Part shown: one piece after another, positions 35,766-44,830 of the stretch
How the letters are laid out: each line of letters starts with the position of its first letter
Numbering within the stretch: the first letter of the stretch is position 1
Program-made: the position numbers and the translations under genes
The notes under the pieces: model-generated
What the model was told of the DNA's origin: nothing
What the model saw: only the letters and a program-made list of their open reading frames with translations
The model's database searches: none
Assembly: GCF_014356525.2 (NCBI RefSeq)
Contig: NC_052505.1
Span: 51,898,970-51,962,969 of the forward strand
Length of the DNA: 64,000 bases
Reading direction: 5' to 3'
DNA from: Nilaparvata lugens
Taxonomy: Eukaryota > Arthropoda > Insecta > Hemiptera > Delphacidae

Positions 35766-35980
35766 AAGCGAAGCTCGGTGCCCCAATATTTAATATTTCA
35801 AATAGAGAACATGTGTCACGTTATTTTTTATAATTAATAACGATTAGCCTCCTGCTTGGCATCAATCAGTAGAGCATGGGAATTATTTCAATAATTATAA
35901 AAATCTGATCGTGGTTTTACTAGGATATAATCTCACTAAAAATCTTCATAGGCCCAGACATGAGCTTTCACAATAATACT
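35766..35980. other. Spacer with a tRNA-like A-box segment
   Basis: About 35848-35882 reads GCCTCCTGCTTGGCATCAAT then CAGTAGAGCATGGGA, which resembles the 5' half of a tRNA (A box and D arm). No convincing B box follows. A similar segment at 56447-56485 precedes another copy of the large repeat. It is possibly the head of a tRNA-derived element. Confidence 0.3.
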
Positions 35981-36368
35981 GATAGTTTATAAAAAATATA
36001 TATATATAAAACTTATATCCTATAGTATTGAGGAATAAAATGAATCGTACACCATATAAAATTTGATACATATATTAACAAATATCTCAAAAAATAAGTC
36101 AAAACAAAAATATGTAGAGCGACAGAAATATATAATATAACAAGAAATGAAATCAATAAAATATCGCAGGTTAAGATAGTTTATAAAAAATATATATATA
36201 TAAAACTTATATCCTATAGTAGTGAGGAATAAAATGAATCGTACACCATATAAAATTTGATACATATATTAACAAATATCTCAAAAAATAAGTCAAAACA
36301 AAAATATGTAGAGCGACAGAAATATATAATATAACAAGAAACGAAATCAATAAAATATCGCAGGTTAA
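35981..36368. repeat. Two tandem 194-bp units
   Basis: Units 35981-36174 and 36175-36368 are almost identical (GATAGTTTATAAAAAATATA ... TATCGCAGGTTAA). Visible differences are TAGTATTGAGG against TAGTAGTGAGG and GAAATGAAATC against GAAACGAAATC. It lies at the beginning of the large repeat that continues to 38090, so it is a local duplication inside one copy of that family. Confidence 0.92.
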
Positions 36369-38090
36369 TATTATTCTTTAAGTTCTATAGCACGAAACGC
36401 TACCATGTGCTTACATTTCATGATCATATGCATTTATTTGCATGTAGCTTCGATATCAACTTGCTGATACTTGTCGACTTGGACAATTCCATTTCAGATA
36501 TAAATTTCTTAAATCAGAGCATGATAAATTGACAAACTAATAATCCAAATATATATTAAATTCTATGGTTTCCAATAGATTTCTTTATAATAAATATTTT
36601 TTTATCTCAGGGTGCAAAATTCGGCACCTGACGGAATAGATAGATCAATTCATCTAGTGAATCAGAGCTACATTATATTATCGCAAATTATATCATAGAA
36701 ATTAATGATCATATGAATATTGTATTATCAGCCTAGAACTTAGTATTCTTTTGATTGATGTATCTTTTGATGTATGGATTGACTCGTTACTATCTAATAA
36801 AATACCTTTTATACTATCTTTAAACTTGCGCAAGTATTTTTACCAATCTCTTAATTTATAAAACCCTTTCAACAAGCTAGCTTTGATTTTTTATTTCATT
36901 TCGAATCACTGAGGGTGCCCTATCACTATTTCAATATTATTCACTCACGTGCTGGAATTTTCTATGAGCTGCTGATAGCCATCCAAACTCCTGGTGATCC
37001 TGGAATATTTGTAGCCGAAGTCGTCTCTTCCAAGGGGTTGAGAAATTTTTCAAATGACTCTTGCTTTACAATAGCATCACAAAGTCTTATGAGAAAATTT
37101 AGTAATTCAATTTAACTTTAAGTTTTTAAAAGGTACAGTAAGATATTGCGCTCTATAATTTTTGGTGACATCTCATGGTGGTGGTTGGCAGGCAAGTGGG
37201 GAAGTTTTCTTTTCTAATTTACAATTTTTCATTTCCAATTTCCAAATTTACATAAAATTTAAATAATCTGTTCCTCCGCCATTCATGGCTCAAATAGACC
37301 GTACCAAACTATTAAATTATTACTTATGTTACATCTTTAATAATTTATTTGCCTTTGGGCCATATCCAAAACATAAACTGTACAACAATAACTCATAAAT
37401 TCTTATCACTTGTAGAAATATATACAAATATATTTGAATCGGCTCACTATTACCGCCTATCAATTGCTACCATTTGATTGGTGCATGCAAATTATTATAG
37501 TATTCATGCGCCTAGGAACCTCCTACTTCCTTAATACATTTAATTATTTTTGTCTGGGGTTTTTTTTAATACGTTTTTTACATGCAAAGTAATTTTTTAC
37601 AGATTATAGGTTGTTGCTCATATTACAATAATTAGCCACGTGGAACCTTTGGTTCCTCAAGTTGAATACTATTTCGTTACAATAAGTTTCTGCCAAGGTG
37701 TTTGGTCAGATTCTACGTTATGTGACTCGGTCGATCATTAGGTCGCCGATCAATAGATGTTTTACGCCTAACCTCAAATTTCAATATTTTATATAATATT
37801 ATATAGGTAGCAAAAATTATTTTCATTTCTATTCGGCCGTTGTAAATTTAGCCATGATGCCTGATATTATCTAATCTTTGAACATTATCATCTTTGGCGA
37901 TATTAGCCTATTATTCCACTTGGACCTATAAATTTCTTCAAATAGGATTTTTTATTTATCCATCCGAATTTCAATACGTTTCACATGTTGGATATCATTA
38001 TGGTGAATCGCTACTGAGACTGTTCACTGTTCACTGTTCACACTTTACAATGTGTTTGTTTGTATTACAAACAAATCGGACAGAAAGCTG
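36175..38090 (+). repeat. Large unclassified repeat family, copy 1
   Basis: Collinear with 57050-58845: ATAGAGC.AC.AGAAATATA, TAGCACGAAACG(C/T)TACCATGTGCTT, TATC.ACTTGCTG.TACTTGTC, GAGGG(T/C)GCCCTA, GGCAGGCAAGTGGG, GCGCCTAGGA, AATTAGCCA.GTG, TTAGGTCGCCGATC and GGACCTATAA. The divergence is considerable (perhaps a quarter of positions). Only one arm is present, not the palindrome seen at 56.9-60.7 kb. The short ORFs are not shared between copies. No RT or transposase motif is recognised. Confidence 0.75.
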
Positions 38091-38389
38091 AATATCGACC
38101 TGACCGTACGCACCCTTACGTTCTAACGGTGCCTTGAAGACCTAACCAGAAATTTTTTCAAATTTGAATTCGTATATTTGCCATGAAAATTAATAAAATA
38201 GATATTCTCAATTACAATATGGCACTAACGGCAAATATCAACTTGTGCGTCGACATGGAGTTCAAACATCTAGGTATGATGTCAAAATAAAAAGAAAATA
38301 GAGATCATTGTAAACAACAAAACTAAATAAAATAACATTCAACATCGGAAATTATCAAAGTTATTGAAGAGTTTTGAAATTGTTGGGCA

Positions 38390-38818
38390 AAAGGTTTTCA
38401 ATAAAATTTCATGTTGGACAACATCGAACGCTCGACTCAGGTCATACAGGACTAAACCTGCATAGTTCTTTGAATTGAAGCAGTCTAATATGTCGTCTAC
38501 AAGCGAGCCAACTGCATCTATGGTTGATCTACCCGCTCTGAAACCGAACTGTGCAGTGGTAAGCAGGCCGTTGCTCTCAAAGTATTCATAGAGTTGAATG
38601 GAAATGATATATTCATAAATTTTACCGAATATTGGTGGAACAGATATGGGTCTGAAGTTCTCAGGTTGTTTCTTGCAACCTTTTTTGTATATAGGAATAG
38701 TTCTAGAATGTTTCAGAATTTTTGGAAAAACTGCTTCATTTATGCAAGAATTAAAACAAGCTGTTAATGGTGCAACGATTGGTTGAATTACTTCTTTTAC
38801 CAGTGAGCTGGTCAAGTC
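38390..38818 (-). pseudogene. CR1-like LINE ORF2, RT part (distal fragment of the split element)
   Basis: The minus strand reads LTSSLVKEVIQPIVAPL, IPIYKKGCKKQPENFRPISV, AQFGFRAGRSTIDAVGSLVD and VLYDLSRAFDVVQHEILL, i.e. the first RT motifs up to the first catalytic aspartate. It continues the reading that stops at 43448 on the other side of the younger LINE: joining the flanks gives an uninterrupted frame across the insertion site. After about 38390 similarity stops, so the YADD motif and the 3' end are missing. Loss of the 3' end is not the usual 5' truncation of LINEs and implies a later deletion or rearrangement. Confidence 0.85.
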
Positions 38819-39157
38819 ATATATATTTCAATTTCAATTTCAATTTATTTCAATTTCAATACAAATCTCATTAAATACAAAATTCATATATATTTTTAAT
38901 CCCTCTAGCTTTAAGCTATTTGAGGAATATTTAAAAAAAAATACTAAAAACATTTACTATGTTGAAATAACTTACATAATAAACAAATATAAATATATTA
39001 TATTAAATGAATGTTATTAACAAAGCAAATTAGAAATTCATAAATAATTACTTATAATAAAATGTAAAACCTTCCCATATAACTATTAAATGATCGCTAG
39101 TCTGAGAAACTATTGTGAGCTTGCATTCTTACTGTAAATCCAACCATATGTCATATG

Positions 39158-42118
39158 TCAATCATCAATTATTGCAATGAAAAATAATTTCAATTTTGTC
39201 CGAACTTCACCCCTTCTTTGTAAATTTCGCAATTCCAGAGGCAATGAGTTCAGAAGATATGGTATTCTGCACTCTGGAGTTCTTTTACCATAATTATTGT
39301 TGAATCTCTGTGGTCTAAATACTCTGTTTCTTAATTCATAGTTTATTTCATTTATTTCTCTAAATTGGCTTATGAAATAATTCCTTGTCAAATCAGTATA
39401 ATTGGCTAGGGCCCCCATGGACATAATTCCCAATAGCTGGCGATCAATACCATTAAAAAGAGTTCTTATTATTCTTTTTACAATATTCTGTAATGGCTGT
39501 TTTATATATTTCGGAGCTAAACTGTATATTGAGATACCATAGTACAGAGTACTCTGTATCATTGAATAGTAAATAATTCTTTTAGTGCCAACCGGAAAAT
39601 AGCTACTTATTCTAGAACACTTATAAAGTGCTGCTCTCATTATGTTTTTTAGTGAATCGTTGTGTGATTTGAATCTCATATCAGAATCGAAAGTTATTCC
39701 TAGGTGTTTTATACTTTTACTGTAATCAAGTTTTTGGCAATTGCAATCATTCATTCTTTGGTTTCTCAGGCATACTGTTTCATGGCAAGTCAATTTAACA
39801 ACTTCTCTTTCATCAACATTAATTCTTTGATTCTTAAACACTATAGCCTTTGTCTTTTGGGCATTAATTTTTATACTGTTATTAAAGAAGTACTTAGTTG
39901 CCAAATCAAGATCCTGTTGTATGAGTCTCAAACCAGTTTCCAAGTCTTTGTGTATTACATAGAATATATTGTCATCAGCATATTGCAGAATTTTACTTTT
40001 AAAATTTAAACTAGCAAAATCATTCACATATATGTTGAATAGGGTAGGTGACAAGATACTACCTTGAACTAATCCACATGTCTGCTCATAGCTGCTACTA
40101 ATATAGCTACCTATACCTGCATGCAAAGTTCTATCCATGAAATAATTCTCTAATAATCTTCGTAATTTACCTCCAATACCTATTTCACTTAATTTGCGAA
40201 GCATGATTTGATAATTCACAAGGTCAAATGCCATAGTCAAATCAGTTGCCACTGCCATTACAAACATATTATCATTCAGAGATCTATTAATGTCACCTGT
40301 CACAGTTTCTAATAAATCAATAGTTGATTTTCCGGGAATGAAGCCATGTTGAGCCTTGTTTATTATACTATGTCTGGATAGATACTGTTGCAATTGCATT
40401 CCTATGAAGTGTTCCAGAATTTTCATAACAACTGATATCGATCCCACTGGTCTGTAACACCCCAGATTTTTCTTTGATCCTTTTTTAAAGATGGGTCTAA
40501 GATGAGTTACTTTCATTGGTTGTGGTATATTACCAGTTTCAACAATTCTGTTAATCAAATGAATCAATATTAGTCTCAGGTAAAATATATTGCTTATTAC
40601 ATCTCGTGGTCTAATCCTATCTGGTCCTGAGGATGACTTACTATTCAGTTTATTGATAGCTAAATACAGAGAATGCAAATTCATGTTCTTGAAGTTCATG
40701 CTTAATTTATTGCCTATTGAATGATTTCCCTCTTTTAAATGCTGAGATAAGTCAAAGTGTTGCCCATTCATCCCACCATTAACCTCTTCAATTGTCAATT
40801 TAAATTTTTCCTTAAATTTCTCGGTCAAGTCATGCATATGATTTTCTTCAGTTACTTTGAAATTATTTTTGATTGATTCCATTATGGTTGGTCTACGTTT
40901 TTTATTGATAAATTGATTAATAGTTTCCCAAGTCTTTTTTGTATTATTAAAATTATCGGAAAATAATCTATGGTAATAAAGTCTCTTCTCCAAGCGAATT
41001 TTATTTGTCAGGTCATTTCTGATGGCCTTGAATTGGTTTCTTAGTTCTAAATTATGTTTGTCCTTTTTAAGCCTTTGCCATGTGCGATTTTTTGTATCTA
41101 TTAGTTGCTTGATAGTATTATTAATCCAGGGATTCCTATCTTGTTTATTGTTGACTTTTATCCTTATTGTACTATTATCATAAATGAATTCAAATTTCTT
41201 AACGATTTCATTGTAGATATCTGATGGGTCTCTAAGATCTAGGATAGGCCACCAGTTTTCATTTCTAATTAATTCATTAACTTTTTTTGTATTGATAACA
41301 CTCTTATAACCATTATCTATTTGTCTATCTGAGGATTTATTCATACTGATCTTTACCCCTGTCCAATAATGGTCGGAGATTTTGTTCTCAACAATGAAAG
41401 AAGTATAAGAGCTTTCATCATTCACTTTAACATTTACGTGATCTAAACATGATGACACTAATACATTATTATATATCTCCTCTCTAGTAGGCTTTTGAAT
41501 ACTATTATAGAGACCATATGAATACAAAACGCTAAGATAATTATCTGCACCATATCTATCATTTAAGTAACATATATTAATATCCCCCATCATGATAATA
41601 TTTTCTTCATTTTTTATCCTCTCCAGAGATAAGAAACTTTCCAATTCATCACCAAAAGAATTAACATTTTGATTTGGAGGTCTATAGAATGCTGCTACGA
41701 TTACTGATTTATCCCTATCACTAACTTTCAAACATATCAATTCAGCAGATTCAAAATTACATGCAATCTCTTCTATTTTCAAATTCTCCCTATAGAAGAT
41801 TGCTAATCCCCCACCTCCTCGACCATCCGGTCTACATCTGAAAATACTAGAAAATCCAGAGATGCCATACAATTCAGTTTCCTCACTCCTTAGATTAATC
41901 TCACTCAGTATAATTAAATCTATTTCATCAATTAATTCATTTAATTCAATGTTCAATGTATCCCAATGTTTCCTCAAAGATCTTACATTTGTACATATAC
42001 ATCTAAATTCAGTTATTGATTTATCAGTCTGTTTTAAAAGGTTTTTCGCATCTATCCAGTCTGAGAAATTTATAAATGTATAATCTGTACTCAAGTCCTC
42101 GTCTTCGAGTTGTATCAT
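39158..42118 (-). CDS. LINE ORF2 protein: AP endonuclease and reverse transcriptase
   Basis: 986 codons, open throughout. The endonuclease occupies about residues 35-255: NVRSL (44-48), LSEINLRSE (71-79), YRPP (145-148), GDIN (178-181, where GDFN is usual), CLDHV (224-228) and SDH (248-250). The RT occupies about 535-830: LRPIFKKGSKK (540-550), QHGFIPGKSTIDLLE (590-604), TDLTMAFD with the first catalytic Asp (625-632), GLVQGSILSPTLFNIYVND (682-700), YADD (713-716) and LGITFD (806-811). The C-terminal domain has no RNase H motif and ends with RIPYLLNSLPLELRNL. The protein nicks the target and copies the RNA by target-primed reverse transcription. Jockey/CR1-group clade; exact assignment needs a tree. 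Confidence 0.92.
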   Translation of the reverse strand: MIQLEDEDLSTDYTFINFSDWIDAKNLLKQTDKSITEFRCICTNVRSLRKHWDTLNIELNELIDEIDLIILSEINLRSEETELYGISGFSSIFRCRPDGRGGGGLAIFYRENLKIEEIACNFESAELICLKVSDRDKSVIVAAFYRPPNQNVNSFGDELESFLSLERIKNEENIIMMGDINICYLNDRYGADNYLSVLYSYGLYNSIQKPTREEIYNNVLVSSCLDHVNVKVNDESSYTSFIVENKISDHYWTGVKISMNKSSDRQIDNGYKSVINTKKVNELIRNENWWPILDLRDPSDIYNEIVKKFEFIYDNSTIRIKVNNKQDRNPWINNTIKQLIDTKNRTWQRLKKDKHNLELRNQFKAIRNDLTNKIRLEKRLYYHRLFSDNFNNTKKTWETINQFINKKRRPTIMESIKNNFKVTEENHMHDLTEKFKEKFKLTIEEVNGGMNGQHFDLSQHLKEGNHSIGNKLSMNFKNMNLHSLYLAINKLNSKSSSGPDRIRPRDVISNIFYLRLILIHLINRIVETGNIPQPMKVTHLRPIFKKGSKKNLGCYRPVGSISVVMKILEHFIGMQLQQYLSRHSIINKAQHGFIPGKSTIDLLETVTGDINRSLNDNMFVMAVATDLTMAFDLVNYQIMLRKLSEIGIGGKLRRLLENYFMDRTLHAGIGSYISSSYEQTCGLVQGSILSPTLFNIYVNDFASLNFKSKILQYADDNIFYVIHKDLETGLRLIQQDLDLATKYFFNNSIKINAQKTKAIVFKNQRINVDEREVVKLTCHETVCLRNQRMNDCNCQKLDYSKSIKHLGITFDSDMRFKSHNDSLKNIMRAALYKCSRISSYFPVGTKRIIYYSMIQSTLYYGISIYSLAPKYIKQPLQNIVKRIIRTLFNGIDRQLLGIMSMGALANYTDLTRNYFISQFREINEINYELRNRVFRPQRFNNNYGKRTPECRIPYLLNSLPLELRNLQRRGEVRTKLKLFFIAIIDD

Positions 42119-42394
42119 TGTTGTAGGCTATGTTCTTATCTAATATGGGAGGAAAAATCTAATCACTATATAGTCGAAATCGTGAAGAATAGTAAGTAAT
42201 GTACAGTATATTATCAAATTACCTGAATTGCACAATCAGCTCCTGCACCTCTATATTTATATATTACGACTGATGGTTGTGCTTTTCAGTAACATGGCAC
42301 AAAGAGACAAATAAAAAGGGGAAAATTTTTTTAAGTCTATCCTGAAAATACTAAATCAATTGTGATAACATCTTAATTCATAATTATCAGGATA

Positions 42395-43216
42395 TTATCT
42401 TCCGCCTGCCAATACTTTATCATTCTCCCGCCACATAATCCTGCCATCAATTGTCCATGTATTTCTTATACCAACTCTGTCAGCTGTTTCTTGGAACAAT
42501 TTGTTGCGACGCTGTGTCAGATCTTCACGAACAGTAATACCGGTGCCGCTGAGTATTCGTCTTGCAGTCAGGATGGTCCGCTTTGTCTCAAAACTAACGA
42601 ATTTTACTAGAATTGCTCGAGATGGAGGACGAGGCTGCTGTTTATCATTTGTTTGGGGCAGTGACGCATACACACGGCCAACTCGATGACATCTATCGAT
42701 CTTAGCAGGATCAACTTCCAGTTTCAGTTTATCGCGAAAGAATCCTGTGACAGTGTTTGCTATTTTTTCTCCCTGTGATTCAGGGATGCCGAAGATACGA
42801 ATGTTATTTCGTCGTTGGTATTGCGCCAAGCCGTCAAATCTCTCGTCCATAGCCTCTTCACGCGCCGCAGAATCCTTTTTAATAGTCTCGATCTCAGATG
42901 TGAGTGCGGCTATCTTCTGCTCTGCCTCCGCCAGCCTTGGCTCAAAGATAGACGATACGTGAGCAGCAACCGACTCCAGCAGCCGATCGGATAACTTTTT
43001 GAACAGTCTTTCGACAATCATATCAAGTTGATTATCTTGGGCTAGAAATTCACTGATAGTTTGTTGAACGAGCCGCCTGTCGAACAGCTGCCCTTCCCCC
43101 GCACTCATGTCGGCAGTGGCTGGTGATGAAGTGGTAGGGGGGGTGCTGGTGTACTCAGCTGGGCTCTTATCGTCTGTTTTATCTTTCGTCGTCTTGCTGC
43201 GAGTATTCGATGACAT
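42395..43216 (-). CDS. LINE ORF1 protein, coiled coil plus RRM-like
   Basis: 273 codons, intact. Residues 1-40 are Ser/Thr/Lys-rich and disordered. Residues about 45-130 are heptad-rich (RLVQQTISEFLAQDNQLDMI and RLAEAEQKIAALTSEIETI) and probably form a coiled coil. Residues about 134-215 carry RRNNIRIFGIPESQGE and DRCHRVGR, an RRM-like core seen in L1-type ORF1 proteins. A basic C-terminal domain follows (TVREDLTQRRNKLFQETADR). Such proteins trimerise, bind the element's RNA and act in the retrotransposition particle. The ATG is the first in the frame and no in-frame stop interrupts the ORF. ORF2 follows 276 bp downstream on the same strand. Confidence 0.88.
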   Translation of the reverse strand: MSSNTRSKTTKDKTDDKSPAEYTSTPPTTSSPATADMSAGEGQLFDRRLVQQTISEFLAQDNQLDMIVERLFKKLSDRLLESVAAHVSSIFEPRLAEAEQKIAALTSEIETIKKDSAAREEAMDERFDGLAQYQRRNNIRIFGIPESQGEKIANTVTGFFRDKLKLEVDPAKIDRCHRVGRVYASLPQTNDKQQPRPPSRAILVKFVSFETKRTILTARRILSGTGITVREDLTQRRNKLFQETADRVGIRNTWTIDGRIMWRENDKVLAGGR

Positions 43217-43447
43217 TTCAACAATTCAGTTTCAAATAAACTTCAACTTATAATAGCTAAATAACCACCGTTCGAACTGATATAAAACTTTACACAACTT
43301 CAGTACTGCACTGGGAGACTCGTTCACCAAAAATTCACGCCTCTAACTTCACAAAAACCGTGCTAAAACTCAGAATTAAGAGGAGCCGATATACAACGTG
43401 TCAGGCCACAATCATTTCTTATCTCTTTGTCTTATAAAGTGTAATAT

Positions 43448-44830
43448 CTTTACTATTTGACGATTTCATTTTTGTGACAATACCTAGAACCTGCACAACC
43501 GAGACCTCTTTCATTTCAAATCTACAATCAGTTCCTGGAGAGAGAGATAGTAAATCCTCTGCTAGAACATCCGTTGAGTCAATACTCCTGTGAATTTGTT
43601 CTACTGATTTGAGAAAGTATTGATTGAATGTATCAGGAGAGATAGATGTACTAACATCAGGAGGTGGATTAGAGCATTTCCGAATAATTTTCCATGCAAC
43701 TGAGCACTTATTATTCGCTGATTCAATACGCCGGACATTTGAGTTGAGCTTGAATGATTTAAGTTCTAATTTATATAGTTTCTTTAAATTGATATAAGTG
43801 CGTTTTTCATTTTCTGACCTACTATTTTTGTATTTATCATAAGCAATCAGTACTGTATTCCTTAAACCATTCAAAGCAGGTGAGAGTTGATTCCACTTTT
43901 TAACTCTATCAGAGGAAGGCTTTTTAGTTTTTATAGGGCAGAAAATTTCAAATAGATTATGGAATTCATTAAAAAATAATTGAAAATTATTCTCAGCCCT
44001 TTCGTGTATTAGAATGCTCGGCCAGTGGATGGTACATAGTTGAGACAATAATTGATTGGTTCCTATAGCAGTTATTGGTCTGAAACTATAAGATTTTCAT
44101 CTTTTGAATTAGTATGCCCACTTATATTCGTATTGGATCTCACTCTGAAAGATATGGCATCGTGATCGCCCAAGACCACCGGCTCAACAGCCACCTTGAA
44201 CAAACCGGGGCGCAGGTCAGTTGCAACATTGTCCAAGCAAGAATTCATTCTTGTTGTCTCAAAGTTGGTCAGATACAGATTATGAGATTTGAGAAAATTT
44301 ACCAACTCGGATTTTTTAGGATCAATAGACAGTATGTTTACATTAAAATCACCTCCTATAATAAAATGATAATCCTGCGTGTATTTAGTTAAAGATATAA
44401 TAAGTCTATCCAATGCATCAAGGAAAAGGTTGAAGTCACCCCTAGGTGATCTGTAGAGTGTTATGATGATAATTTTTAATTTCTTACTCCTAATAGCAAC
44501 AAATTCATGGTGAATTTCTTTACTATCAGCTGATACATCAATTACTTTGAAATCATTAACAAATTTGTCTGAAATGAAAATAACAACACCTCCATTCTTG
44601 AATTTAACTCTGCAAAAGGCAGAGGTCATCACAAAACCATCTATATTGACCAGTTCCAAATGATTCTCTTTCAACCAATGCTCAGTTAAGCAGAGAATAT
44701 CATAATTATTATCCTTAATACTATTCATTACATTTATTTCATTTACTTTATTACCTAGACACTGTACATTGCAAAAGAATAAGGAGAGAGTAGGAGAATC
44801 AAGATCATTAAGATCATTTAAATGGAATTG
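43448..44830 (-). pseudogene. CR1-like LINE ORF2, endonuclease and linker part
   Basis: The frame opens near the end of ORF1 (overlapping it) with FFCNVQCLGNKVNEINVMNS. The endonuclease continues with CLTEHWL, TLYRSPRGD, GGDFNVNIL, CLDNVATD and LGDHDAISF (GDHD where SDH is usual). The endonuclease catalytic residues look largely preserved. A one-base frameshift near 44085 and the stop after IVSDQ separate it from the linker region (44048-43448). That region ends VTKMKSSNSKDI at the point where the younger LINE is inserted. The next residues of the protein are found at 38818. Confidence 0.87.

Larger units (their letters stand above)
38827..43443 (-). mobile_element. Full-length-looking LINE inserted in a CR1-like LINE
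   Basis: Read on the minus strand: a 5' region (43443-43217), ORF1 (43216-42395), a 276-bp gap, ORF2 (42118-39158), and a 3' UTR ending in repeated TTGAAA units (38827-38860). It sits inside the ORF2 of an older element, whose two halves flank it. ATAT occurs at both borders (38819-38826 and 43444-43447) and may be a short target duplication. The 3' UTR contains a self-complementary TAGCTTTAAGCTA (near 38907-38922), also conserved in a related copy at about 51955-51975. Both ORFs are open, which is unusual in this decayed neighbourhood and suggests a recent insertion. Confidence 0.88.
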
